From Kocuria carniphila (GTDB lineage: Bacteria > Actinomycetota > Actinomycetes > Actinomycetales > Micrococcaceae), in NCBI RefSeq assembly GCF_004136555.1, contig NZ_NOIT01000009.1:94247-158246 (forward strand): a stretch of DNA of 64,000 bases. Direction: 5' to 3'. This document shows positions 9,208-18,500 of this stretch, piece by piece (positions within the stretch are counted from its first letter, which is position 1; each line of letters starts with the position of its first letter). The position numbers and the translations under genes are program-made. The notes below the pieces were generated by a model. The model was given only the letters and a program-made list of their open reading frames with translations, did not search any database and had not been told where the DNA came from.

Positions 9208-9465
9208 TCAGTTCTCCTGGTCCAGCACCGACACGTTCACGACGTCCTCGATGACCGGGTTGGACAGCAGCTTCTCGGCGGCCTCGCGGGCCTGGGCGAG
9301 TACCTCGTCCGTTGCCTCACCGTCCACGGTGAGTTCGAAGCGGCGGCCCTGGCGGACCTCGCTGAATCCGTCCAGCCCAATGCGGGGCAGTTCGTTGGCG
9401 ATCGCCTTGCCCTGCGGGTCAAGGATTTCCGGCTTGGGCATAACATCAACCACGATACGGGCCAT
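9208..9465 (-). CDS. purS: Phosphoribosylformylglycinamidine synthase subunit PurS
   Basis: Small 85-residue subunit that bridges PurQ and PurL and is required for ammonia transfer. It begins [19 protein letters not shown] and carries [16 protein letters not shown], both diagnostic of PurS. The ATG at 9465 has AGGAG upstream. It is the first gene of purS-purQ-purL; the purQ start follows two bases after its stop region, which suggests translational coupling. Confidence 0.95.
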   Translation of the reverse strand: MARIVVDVMPKPEILDPQGKAIANELPRIGLDGFSEVRQGRRFELTVDGEATDEVLAQAREAAEKLLSNPVIEDVVNVSVLDQEN

Positions 9466-9696
9466 TTCAACTCCTGAGATTCGAGCTAATCCTTGCCCAT
9501 CCTATCGGTCTGCAAGCTCGACCATGGCAGCGTGTGAAGTGACGGGTCCCCGGACCGGTGACTGTTGGGTGCGGGGCCGTGTGACTCCGTCTCGTTCCGG
9601 GCTGATGGAGGCGCCGAAGTGGCCCGGCGGTCGGGGCTCTCCTACGATGGTCAGCACACTGATGTATGTGATGAGCGCGATGTGAGGAGCAGTCGG

Positions 9697-11517
9697 ATGA
9701 ATGCAATGCGGTGCAACGCGGTGTCGGTTAACGAGCTGTCACCCCGGTGCAATGGGTACGTGGATCTGCGCTCCTATGCGGTGGTCGGTGATGGTCGCAC
9801 GGTTGCTCTGATCTCCCATGACGGATCCGTGGACTGGTACCCGATTCCTGATTTGGATTCGGCCCCCACTTTCGCGCGATTGCTGGATGCAGAGCACGGC
9901 GGATGTATCGAACTATGTCCGGACGAACGGTTCGAGGTCGAACGTGAGTATCTCTCGGGCACCAATATTCTGCAGACCACGTACACCACTCCCTCGGGGA
10001 GGGTGCAGGTCACCGACTCGTTGAACGTTGGTTCGACCGGGCGACTGCCCTGGAACGAACTCGCGCGGGCGGTGCAAGGCCTGGAGGGAACTGTTCCCAT
10101 GCGATGGCGTGTGGCCCCGGGAACCATGCTCAACACGGTCTCTCCCTGGGTTGATGTCACAGCGGGCAAGCCCGTGCTGCGCACCAATCAGGTCTCGGTG
10201 GGGGTGTGCGGTGAACACGTGGGTGAGAGCACGATCGAGGAACAGCAGATGTCGGGATCCTTCCGAACCACCCCTGGTTCGCAGCACTTGCTCGCGGTGG
10301 TGGCCACGCACGGCGAACCCCTACGGCTACCGGCTCCACGTGAGATCCGCAAGAACCTTGACATGACTCGGGACACGTGGCGGCGGTGGGGGGATCTGCT
10401 CGACTACGACGGACCCTACGGTGAGGAAGTCCAACGCAGTGCCCTGGTGCTCAAATTATTGAGCCACAGTCCTTCAGGGTCCGTGGCAGCGGCCGCGACC
10501 ACATCCCTGCCCGAGAACATGGCGGGCACCAAGAATTACGACTACCGCTTTGCCTGGATTCGTGACGCCACCTATTCCTTGCAATCTTTGTTGCAGCTCG
10601 GGGAGCAGGAGGACGTGCACGCCCAAGTGTCCTGGCTGCTTCGGCTGGTACGGGCCCAGGTGCCCCACCTATACGTGCTCAACCGTCTGGACGGCGAAGT
10701 CCCCGAAGCGCGCATGGAAGAGTACGACGTTCCAGGTTGGCGCGGTATCGGCCCGGTCGTGGCGGGCAATGAAGCGGCCGACCAACTACAACTGGGTGTC
10801 TACGGGGACGTGTTCGACGTGGCGCACCGCTACGTGGCAGGCGGTAACGTGCTGGACACGGCCACTGCCCGTATGTTGGCCGATCTCGCGGACGCGATCT
10901 GCGACGTGTGGCGGCGCCCCGATTCGGGGATGTGGGAACTGCCCGAACACCGCCATTACACAAGCTCCAAAATGGGGTGCTGGCACGGGTTGGATTGTGC
11001 CGTGCGGCTGGCGGAGGACGGTCACATCTCCGGCTGTGTGGATCGCTGGCGGGCCGAACAACAGCGCATCAGGACGTGGATCGACACCAAATGTTGGAAT
11101 CCGGAACGGGGAGCATACGTCTGGTACCCGGGGACCGACGAGCTCGATGCGTCAGTACTGTTACACGCAATGACCGGCTTCGACCGCGGCCCGAAGATGG
11201 AATCGACCATTGCCGCACTCCGGCAAGAACTTGGTCGAGGGCCGTTGATGTACCGCTACAGCGGGATGGAGGCCGAGGAAGGCGCATTTGTCGCGTGTTC
11301 GTTCTGGACTGTCGCCGCGCTGACCGCCGTCGGTCAGCGCGAGCAGGCCGTGGAACTTATGGACCGCATGGTGGAGTTGTCCAACGATCTTGGTCTGTTC
11401 ACGGAGATGATCGATCCCGAAGACTATTCGTTCCTGGGCAATTTTCCGCAGGCTTTGAGTCACCTGGCGGTGCTCAACGCGGCCCTTGCACTGCGTGACC
11501 AAGATGCAGAGTCCTGA
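9697..11517 (+). CDS. Glycoside hydrolase family 15 protein (glucoamylase/trehalase-like)
   Basis: Cytosolic protein of about 606 residues from the ATG at 9697, chosen because GAGGAG precedes it; the frame is open further upstream but looks non-coding. The N-terminal domain opens with SYAVVGDGRTVALISHDGSVDWYPIPDLDSA, typical of bacterial GH15 enzymes. The (alpha/alpha)6 catalytic domain has YDYRFAWIRDATYSL, MWELPEHRHYTSSKMGCW with a candidate catalytic glutamate, and GPLMYRYS...EEGAFVACSFW with a candidate second. Family members cleave alpha-glucans, isomaltose or trehalose, and mycobacterial relatives act as trehalases. No signal peptide is seen. It is divergent from purS and the substrate is uncertain. 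Confidence 0.88.
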   Translation: MNAMRCNAVSVNELSPRCNGYVDLRSYAVVGDGRTVALISHDGSVDWYPIPDLDSAPTFARLLDAEHGGCIELCPDERFEVEREYLSGTNILQTTYTTPSGRVQVTDSLNVGSTGRLPWNELARAVQGLEGTVPMRWRVAPGTMLNTVSPWVDVTAGKPVLRTNQVSVGVCGEHVGESTIEEQQMSGSFRTTPGSQHLLAVVATHGEPLRLPAPREIRKNLDMTRDTWRRWGDLLDYDGPYGEEVQRSALVLKLLSHSPSGSVAAAATTSLPENMAGTKNYDYRFAWIRDATYSLQSLLQLGEQEDVHAQVSWLLRLVRAQVPHLYVLNRLDGEVPEARMEEYDVPGWRGIGPVVAGNEAADQLQLGVYGDVFDVAHRYVAGGNVLDTATARMLADLADAICDVWRRPDSGMWELPEHRHYTSSKMGCWHGLDCAVRLAEDGHISGCVDRWRAEQQRIRTWIDTKCWNPERGAYVWYPGTDELDASVLLHAMTGFDRGPKMESTIAALRQELGRGPLMYRYSGMEAEEGAFVACSFWTVAALTAVGQREQAVELMDRMVELSNDLGLFTEMIDPEDYSFLGNFPQALSHLAVLNAALALRDQDAES

Positions 11518-11534
11518 CCATCTCCCCGGGCCGT

Positions 11535-11607
11535 AGTTCTTGGCTGAACGGCAACCCCTGGCCAGACGGCGACCCCTGGTCGAGCCGCAATTATTGGTCG
11601 GGGCGGT
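11535..11607. repeat. 18-bp degenerate tandem repeat, four copies
   Basis: Between the convergent GH15 and Rieske genes. Units resemble ACCCCTGGCCAGACGGCG, with variants starting AGTTCTTGG and ATTATTGG. The period is about 18 bp. No clean terminator stem is seen; inverted pieces of the units may still fold. Confidence 0.6.
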
Positions 11608-11627
11608 GACGGCAGGCGATCCTCGAT

Positions 11628-11999
11628 TCAGCTGAAACGGGCCATGACCCAGCCGTCGGTCACGGTGACCTCGGCCCGGGCCAGGTCCTTGGCCGGATCG
11701 TCAGCAATGCACCGCCCTGAGGCCAGGCTCAGTCGAGACCCCAGAAAACGGCCGTCCGGGGCGAACAGCCAATAGTGGTTGGGGCACTCAAAGCGTGTTG
11801 CACGGCCCGAGGACTCTCGACACACGGTGGCCCGTTGGTGAGGACACGTGTTGGACAGGACATGAAGGGCACCTGCGGCGTCACGGGTCACTAGAACAGG
11901 CCCTGTGCTGCAGCGAGCCGTCACGAAATCAAAGGATTGCGGTAGCGCCGACACCTCAACAATTCGTTCCCACGGCCCGGGTGACGTCGACTCGATCAC
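11628..11999 (-). CDS. Small Rieske-type [2Fe-2S] protein
   Basis: About 123 residues, single Rieske domain. The cluster motif is TCPHQRATVC...FECPNHYW: Cys-Pro-His, then 18 residues later Cys-Pro-Asn-His, the ligand pattern of ring-hydroxylating-oxygenase Rieske proteins and Rieske ferredoxins. The start is a GTG at 11999 whose first bases overlap the TGA of the glycosylase-like gene (GTGA), so it should be translationally coupled. It lacks an oxygenase catalytic domain and so is probably an electron carrier or a truncated oxygenase relative. A large open frame upstream in the same phase is antisense noise over the previous gene. Confidence 0.75.
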   Translation of the reverse strand: MIESTSPGPWERIVEVSALPQSFDFVTARCSTGPVLVTRDAAGALHVLSNTCPHQRATVCRESSGRATRFECPNHYWLFAPDGRFLGSRLSLASGRCIADDPAKDLARAEVTVTDGWVMARFS

Positions 12000-12979
12000 T
12001 GTGAAACTCCCGGAGCGGCCGCGGGGTAGCCAATAGGACGGGGTGGGGACTGGCTCTCGGCGGATTCGGAGGAGCAGGTTTCCGGGAGCAGGAGTTCGGT
12101 GACTGCGAGTAACCGACGGCGCAGGTTGTCGGACCGGGCGGCAAAGTCCCGCTGGCGGCGTACATACTCCGCCTTGCCTGCGGGAGTCTCGATGCGCACA
12201 GGCTCGTAACCCCACTCGCTCAGCTCGTACGGGGATGCCTCCATGTCCGTGCGGCGCACATCCCAGGCCAGCTCGAAGCAATCGGCCAACAGATCGGAAT
12301 TCACGGCGGGCAGCAACTTGTACGCCCACTTGTAGAGGTCCATGTTGGCGTGCAGGCACCCGGGCTGCTCCATGCGGCGTTGCGTTTCCCGGGTTGGCTG
12401 CAGCTCGTTGCGGTCCACGGCCTGCGGCTGGAAGAACCGGAAGGCGTCGAAATGGGAGCAGCGGATCTTGTGCGATTCCACCACGGCGTTCGTGCCTTCC
12501 GCGCCCAGCCTCAGTCCCACGTACTCGTGACGCACACCGTTCTCCTGCGCCTTGTACGCCATGGCCCACTCGTGCAGACCGAAACAGTCGAACGTGCCGG
12601 TCTTGGCCACGGTGTTGGACAGCAACTCTCGGGTGAAGCGAATGGCGGTCTCGCGCTTGGTCACAAAGCTTTCGAGATCCACGACGACGCCGCTCGCACC
12701 CTCGGGTGCGCTCGCCTCCTGAAGTTCGGCCTTCGTGGCGGGGCGGTAGAACTTCCAATCCGCTCTGTCCTGGGCATCCAACAGGATGGTTCCGACTCCG
12801 GGGTGCCACCGCGTGAATTGGGCGGGGGAGAGGGTGTAGTACGTGAACAAGAAATCTTCCACGGGGTGCGCACGCCCCTCGTGCCGCCGGTTCAGAAACG
12901 GCCTGGTGAAACCGGAAACGCGCTGTTCGTGTACTTGGGACGCCTCCAGCCATTCCTCACGGAACAGCGCTTTAAGCAC
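11996..12979 (-). CDS. Actinobacterial protein annotated as 3-methyladenine DNA glycosylase
   Basis: 327 residues, starting at GTG 12979. Conserved blocks are HPVEDFLFTYYTLSPAQFTRWHPG, FGLHEWAMAYK, VVESHKIRCSHFDAFRFF and EQPGCLHANMDLYKWAYKL. I recognise these from an actinobacterial family routinely labelled 3-methyladenine DNA glycosylase. No helix-hairpin-helix or classic alkylpurine glycosylase motif is apparent to me, so that activity should be treated as a label. The 5' end overlaps the OhrR-like gene by 8 bp and the 3' end overlaps the Rieske gene by 3 bp, so the three form one unit. One exact copy of the dispersed 13-mer (12683) lies in it. Confidence 0.7.
   Translation of the reverse strand: MLKALFREEWLEASQVHEQRVSGFTRPFLNRRHEGRAHPVEDFLFTYYTLSPAQFTRWHPGVGTILLDAQDRADWKFYRPATKAELQEASAPEGASGVVVDLESFVTKRETAIRFTRELLSNTVAKTGTFDCFGLHEWAMAYKAQENGVRHEYVGLRLGAEGTNAVVESHKIRCSHFDAFRFFQPQAVDRNELQPTRETQRRMEQPGCLHANMDLYKWAYKLLPAVNSDLLADCFELAWDVRRTDMEASPYELSEWGYEPVRIETPAGKAEYVRRQRDFAARSDNLRRRLLAVTELLLPETCSSESAESQSPPRPIGYPAAAPGVSQ
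12683..12695 (+). repeat. Dispersed 13-mer GACGACGCCGCTC, copy 1
   Basis: Exact copy inside the glycosylase-like gene, extended as GACGACGCCGCTCGC. Encodes part of a GASGVVVDLE segment on the minus strand. Confidence 0.8.
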
Positions 12980-13451
12980 GCGATGCTACTTCTGCCTGCG
13001 TGATCATGTACCGCATGGCTGTGTTGAGCTCGTGGACCTGTTCGGGCGTGATGCCCATGCGTTCCATCATGACTAGGGGTACTTCGGCAGCCTGGTCCTT
13101 GAGCGCCCGGCCTTCATCCGTGAGGGTCACGGCCAGCGCGCGCTCATTGTGGGTGTCGCGGCCGCGGCAGATCAATCCGCGAGCTTCCAATCGCTTCAGC
13201 AGCGGCGAGAGAGTGGCCGAATCCTGCATGAGTTCGGAACTCAGATCCTTCACGGTGCGGGGGCTGGAGCCCCACAAAGACAACATCACCAGGTACTGAG
13301 GATGGGTCAGTCCCAGGGGTTCGAGGATGGGGCGGTAACTCTGGACCACCATTCGAGATGCTACGGACAAGGAGAAACACAACTGGTTCCCCAGGGCCAT
13401 CGGATCGTGCGGAGTGTTCTCGGAAAGGTTCTCACCAGGTTGGATGTCCAT
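12972..13451 (-). CDS. MarR-family regulator, OhrR-like
   Basis: About 159 residues from the ATG at 13451, which has GGAGAGG just upstream. The N-terminal LGNQLCFSLSVASRMV carries the cysteine that senses organic hydroperoxides in OhrR proteins, followed by LGLTHPQYLVMLSLW, and a winged-helix DNA-binding region with LKRLEARGLICR and an RALAVTLTDEG wing. OhrR normally represses ohr until its cysteine is oxidised. No ohr gene is visible here; instead the regulator is the first gene of a unit with the glycosylase-like and Rieske genes, which suggests these answer to oxidative or alkylating stress. An additional cysteine is not obvious, so a one-Cys OhrR type is likely. Confidence 0.82.
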   Translation of the reverse strand: MDIQPGENLSENTPHDPMALGNQLCFSLSVASRMVVQSYRPILEPLGLTHPQYLVMLSLWGSSPRTVKDLSSELMQDSATLSPLLKRLEARGLICRGRDTHNERALAVTLTDEGRALKDQAAEVPLVMMERMGITPEQVHELNTAMRYMITQAEVASRA

Positions 13452-13505
13452 GTGTGCCTCTCCAGCGTTTACTTCTCTAGTCGATAGTTTGTGCACTAAA
13501 AGTGT

Positions 13506-13540
13506 AGGTCACGGGCCACTTGGATGGCAGCCCGTGACCT
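13506..13540 (-). terminator. Hairpin downstream of aspartokinase
   Basis: Perfect 11-bp stem AGGTCACGGGC (13506-13516) with GCCCGTGACCT (13530-13540) and a 13-nt loop. It lies between the lysC stop (13566) and the OhrR-like start, correctly placed to end the lysC transcript. A T-run on the minus strand is weak (CACTTTTAG). Confidence 0.65.
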
Positions 13541-13565
13541 CAGTAAGTCTGAAGGTCTGAGAATC

Positions 13566-14852
13566 TCAGCGACCGGTTCCCCCGTACACGGTGGCCTCGT
13601 TATCCGCGTCCAAACCGAAAGCGGTGTGGATGGCGCGCACTGCGGTGTCCAACTTGCTGACATCGGTGATCACGGAGATCCGCACCTCAGAGGTCGAAAT
13701 CATGTCCACGTTGATGTCCGCGTTGGCCAGGGCCTCGAAGAACTTGAACGACACTCCGGTGTTCGTTTTCATTCCCGCGCCTACCAGGGAGATCTTACCC
13801 ACCTGATCGTCATAATCGAGACTCGTGTAACCGATCTTTTCCTCTGCAGCGCGCAGAAGGTTCATGGCCAGGTCACCCTGGGACTCGTCCAGGGTGAAGG
13901 ACAGGTCGGTCATGGGGCGATCCCCGGTGGAGACGTTCTGCACGATCATGTCCACATTGACCTTGGAATCCGCGAGCAAGCGGAAGATACGGGACGCGAT
14001 TCCAGGGCGGTCCGGGACACCCACCACGGTGATCTTGGCCTGGGTGCGGTCGTGTGCGATTCCGGAAATCAGCGGCTGTTCCAAGGGAATCTCCTTCTGC
14101 GGCGTGAAGTTTTCGTGGGGCGTGGGCATGACCCAGGTGCCTTCGTTATGGCTGAACGACGAGCGGACGTGCAAGGGCACGTTGAAGCGGCGCGCGTACT
14201 CCACGCAGCGCAGGTGCAGGATCTTGGCTCCGTTGGCGGCCAATTCCAGCATTTCCTCGGAAGACACCCGGTCGAGCTTCTGCGCCGAAGGAACGATGCG
14301 CGGATCGGCCGTGTACACGCCGTCCACGTCCGAATAGATTTCGCACACGTCCGCGTTGAGCGCGGCAGCCAGTGCGACGGCGGTGGTGTCGGAACCGCCA
14401 CGACCGAGCGTGGTGATGTCTTTGGTCGAACGGTGCACGCCCTGGAAACCAGCGATGATCGCAATGTTTCCGGCGTCCAGTGCCTCGCGCACTCGGAAGG
14501 GGTTGACCTCCACGAGCTTGGCCGCACCGTGGTCACCGTCGGTGATCATGCCGGCCTGTGAGCCGGTGAAGGACTGGGCCGGTACGCCGACCTCGGAGAT
14601 AGCCATGGCCAGCAGCGCCATGGAAATGCGTTCGCCTGCGGTCAGGAGCATATCCAGCTCGCGGGCCGGTGGCTTGCGAGCGACCTCGATGGCCAGATCC
14701 AGCAGGTCATCGGTGGTGTCGCCCATGGCGGAGACGACCACCACGACATCGTTGCCGGCGTTGCGGGTCTCGGCGACCCGGCGGGCAACTCGGCGGATTC
14801 CGTCGGCATCAGAAACCGAGGAACCACCGAACTTTTGGACAATGAGGCTCAT
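13566..14852 (-). CDS. lysC: Aspartate kinase
   Basis: 428 residues. Phosphorylates L-aspartate in the first step of lysine, threonine, methionine and diaminopimelate synthesis. The kinase domain begins with [17 protein letters not shown] and has the [16 protein letters not shown] segment. Two ACT domains in the C-terminal 160 residues carry [14 protein letters not shown] and [19 protein letters not shown]. The length matches Gram-positive LysC enzymes, which often have an internal start for a beta subunit. The ATG follows AGAGGAATGT. In many actinobacteria asd follows lysC; here the next gene downstream is the unrelated OhrR-like regulator, so asd is elsewhere. Confidence 0.95.
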   Translation of the reverse strand: MSLIVQKFGGSSVSDADGIRRVARRVAETRNAGNDVVVVVSAMGDTTDDLLDLAIEVARKPPARELDMLLTAGERISMALLAMAISEVGVPAQSFTGSQAGMITDGDHGAAKLVEVNPFRVREALDAGNIAIIAGFQGVHRSTKDITTLGRGGSDTTAVALAAALNADVCEIYSDVDGVYTADPRIVPSAQKLDRVSSEEMLELAANGAKILHLRCVEYARRFNVPLHVRSSFSHNEGTWVMPTPHENFTPQKEIPLEQPLISGIAHDRTQAKITVVGVPDRPGIASRIFRLLADSKVNVDMIVQNVSTGDRPMTDLSFTLDESQGDLAMNLLRAAEEKIGYTSLDYDDQVGKISLVGAGMKTNTGVSFKFFEALANADINVDMISTSEVRISVITDVSKLDTAVRAIHTAFGLDADNEATVYGGTGR

Positions 14853-14962
14853 ACATTCCTCTCGGACTGCGCAAGAATCACGCGATCAAGTGGTTTGGCG
14901 TCCATGCTAACCGTTTGCGCAACCATGATCGTTTCGGAGTCCAATGAGGCGAAGCTGGGAAG

Positions 14963-15568
14963 TCAGTTCGCCTCCGCGATGACCGTGCGGCCCTCGAAGG
15001 CTCGCCCGAGAGTGACTTCGTCCGCATATTCCAGGTCGCCGCCCACTGGAAGACCCGAGGCCAAACGGGTGACCCGGATACCCAGGGTCTTGAGCATGCG
15101 GGACAAGTATGTGGCGGTGGCTTCACCTTCCAGGTTGGGGTCCGTAGCCAGCACGATCTCCTGGATTGTTTCGTCCGACAACCGCGTCATGAGTTCACGG
15201 ATGCGCAACTGATCGGGGCCCACACCCTGGAGGGGTGAGATAGCCCCACCGAGCACGTGGTAGAGCCCGCGGTAACTGCGGGTGCGTTCGATGGCCATGA
15301 CGTCTTTGGATTCCTCGACCACACAGATGACGGTGCGGTCGCGGCGAGCGTCACGGCAGATGGCGCATTCTTCTTGTTCGGTCACGTTGCCGCACACCTG
15401 ACAAAAGGACACGGACGTTTTGACCGTGGTGATGGCATCCACGAGTTGCTGGACCTCGTCCTTGTCAGCGTCGAGCAGGTGGAATGCGATGCGCTGTGCG
15501 GATTTGGGTCCTACTCCCGGGAGCCTTCCCAGCTCATCGATGAGGTCTTGGACCGCGCCTTCGTACAC
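14963..15568 (-). CDS. recR: Recombination protein RecR
   Basis: 201 residues, standard length. Ring-forming clamp that loads RecA at gaps together with RecO and RecF. The N-terminal helix-hairpin-helix ([20 protein letters not shown]) is followed by a four-cysteine zinc motif, CQVCGN...CAIC, and a Toprim domain beginning [13 protein letters not shown]. The start is a GTG at 15568 with AAGGAG upstream. It lies 21 bp after dnaX, the usual dnaX-recR arrangement, and is probably co-transcribed with it. Confidence 0.96.
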   Translation of the reverse strand: MYEGAVQDLIDELGRLPGVGPKSAQRIAFHLLDADKDEVQQLVDAITTVKTSVSFCQVCGNVTEQEECAICRDARRDRTVICVVEESKDVMAIERTRSYRGLYHVLGGAISPLQGVGPDQLRIRELMTRLSDETIQEIVLATDPNLEGEATATYLSRMLKTLGIRVTRLASGLPVGGDLEYADEVTLGRAFEGRTVIAEAN

Positions 15569-15589
15569 AGTTCTCCTTGGGGGATTCGG

Positions 15590-18500
15590 TTAGTTCGCTT
15601 GATGGGGGCGCTCTTCGATGAGCAGGCCCCCCAGAATTCGTTCAATCGCCGCGCGGCCATACAACGACGAGTCCTCGATGGACTCATCATCCGCACTCGG
15701 CGAGAAGTTCTCGTCGTCGTTGGTGTCCGAGGAGTCTTCGGTCTGGGGCGCTGAGGGGCGTTGCCGTGCCGCGGCAATTTCCGCCGCGTGGCGTTCCCTG
15801 AAGCTCGGCCGTTGATTGCGAGGGCTGCTGACCTGGGCAGGTGCTTGTTCGCGAGATCCGCTCGGGCGACGATCCGAAGTCTCATAGAGGTCAGCGGGCG
15901 GCTCCTCTTCCGGAGGAGGCGGGGGTTCATTGGGCGTCCAGTACTCGTTGTTGGGCTCGGATGGGTGCTCGGGAGCCTGAGCGAACTGCCGCCCGCCGGA
16001 CGCTGACGGCCGATTCTGAACCGATGCCGATGCCGATGCCGATGCCGATGTCTGAGCGGACTCCTGCCCGTCGGGGTCTGAGTCGGATTCCTGGGTTGTC
16101 TGCCGAATCCCGGAACCGGATGGCGAAGCGTCGCTCGTGTTCTCGGTGTTGGGAGCACGCCCCTGTTCCTGCCCAAGGCTGTCGACCGGTTGGGATTCGG
16201 CGGCCATGTCCTCACGGGTGTCCCCGGAAGTGTCCACGGACGACGTTTCAGGATTGGTGAGGTCAGCGTTGTCAGAGCCAACATCTTCGCCCGTGCCAAT
16301 GGTGAGGTCCGCAGGGGAGATGGGCGTCGGATCCGACGACTCGACTGAGGAATCTTCCACGACCGGAGCCGCTTTAGCTTCCCCCGTCTGAGCCTCATCA
16401 GCTTGATCCGAGGAGTCAGCATCTGATGTTGACTCGGCGGGCCTACCCTGCGGGATTTTCGCCACGGACCATGATGTCACGGGCTCTTCCGGAGAGGGCT
16501 CAGGTTCGGGCTGCGGGGTACTTTCACGGTCTTGCGGGGTGCGGCGGGAGGCTTGCTCTTGCTCTCCCTGATCGCGTCCCAGGTCATTGGACTGTTCGGT
16601 GGGCTGCTCCCCAGCCGTCTGCTGGGGCTCGGCCGCGGGCCGCCGGCGCTGCGCACCGAAACCTTCCTGCTCACGGAAGTATGCGGGCGGCTCGGTGGTG
16701 GACTGCTGTTCCTCGTGGCCCTGGTGGCCGTGGGGTCCCTCGTGAGTGCGGCGATCTTGGCCGCCACCCGCCTGGTCCGGCCTTCCCTGCCCATTGCTGG
16801 GTTGTCTGCCCCCACGGCCAGGGCCGCCCGGTCCACTACCACCGGGATTCCCACCGCGCGTGGGGCCACCGGAACCGCCACCGCTTTGGCCTCCGCCGTG
16901 GGTATCGCCGGGACGCACTGCTTCGATGCGGCAGTCGATACCGAGCACGGAGTGGATGGCCGCGCGCACGTCGTTCTCGAAGCGCGGGAAGTTCAGCAGA
17001 TCGCCCTCGGCATCGAAAGCGATGCGCAGGGTCTGACCGTCGAATGTCACGGGGGTGCCACGCATCGTGACCGTCCAGGCGACGCGACGGATCTCGGCCA
17101 GCGCGGACACGATTTCCGGCCAGGATGCGCGCAGCAACTCGATCTCCCCACCCTGGTCCGCGGAGGCATGAGTCTCCGCGCTCTGAGCTGGGGCAGTGTG
17201 GCCCTGAGCTCCGCCAGTTCCGCTGGGCGCCCCCGATGGGGCGGCACCACGGCTCTGGCCGGGTTCCTCCGAATCAGGGCGTGCCGGCGTGGTGTCTCGG
17301 TGTTCCGGTCCGTGATCGACCGGACCGTTGTCGTGGGCGGCATCTGGTTCGCCTGGGCCGGTCCGGCCGTCTGCAGGAGGCGTGTCGCTACCGGTCTCAC
17401 GTTCGCGCTCTGGAACCGGCTCTGCGGCTGCCGGGTGTGAAGTTCCTTCCGGTTCCTCGGTGCCGTCCTGAGGATCCGTGGGCTCTTCGACAGTCGGGGC
17501 GTTCATGCCCGCCGACGGCGGAGCTTCAGTCGGTGGGGCTGCTGGCTGGGGCGCACGCTCAGGTGCGGTTTGGTGCTGTGGCGCGGGAGCGGCGTCGTCG
17601 GTGGGGACGTGCTGATCGGTCTCAGGGGCGCCCTGGCGAATACCGGCGCCGCGAGGAATGCTCAGGCGGCGCTCGAGGCGGTCCACGCGGGCTGTGATGC
17701 CGCGCGTGGTGTGGTCCGCGGAGGGCAGGAGAATGCGCGCACACAACAACTCGAGGTGAAGCTGAGGCGAAGTAGCCCCGGTCATCTCGTTGAGCGCGGT
17801 GTTAGTGATGTCCGCGGCGCGGGAGAGCTCTGCGGCCCCGAGCTGATTGGCCTGATTGCGCAAGCGATTGATCTGCTCGGTGGGCATGCCGTGCAGGATG
17901 TTGGCGGCGGAATCCGGAACCGCGTTGACCACGACCAGGTCGCGGAAGCGTTCCAGGAGGTCCTCGACAAATCGACGCGGGTCCTGGCCGGTCTGAACCA
18001 CGCGATCGATGGCGCTGAACACCGTGGCGGCGTCGCCGGCGGCGAAGGCATCCACGACGTCGTCGAGGAGGGCCGCGTGCGTGTAGCCGAGCAAGGCCAC
18101 CGCGAGGTCGTAGGTCATGCCACGGTCATCGGAACCGGCCATGAGCTGGTCCAACACGGACAGCGAATCGCGAACGGAACCGCCGCCGGCGCGAACCACG
18201 AGGGACAGGACACCGGGCTCCGTGGCCACATGTTCCTGCTCGCTCAGCAGCTCCAGGTACTGCATGAGCGGCTCGGGAGGAACCAGCCGGAACGGGTAGT
18301 GGTGGGTACGCGAGCGAATGGTGGTGAGCACCTTGGACGGCTCGGTGGTCGCGAAGATGAACTTCACGTGCTCCGGAGGCTCTTCCACGATTTTCAGGAG
18401 TGCATTGAATCCCTCGCGCGTGACCATGTGCGCCTCATCGATGATGAAGATCTTGTAGCGATCCCGCACCGGAGCGAAAGTAGCGCGTTCGCGCAGGTCA

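Noticed and set aside
11628..12953. 441-codon frame containing the Rieske domain at its end
   Set aside because: Only the last 123 codons resemble a protein; the rest lies over the glycosylase-like gene in another frame, and the GTG at 11999 is a natural coupled start.
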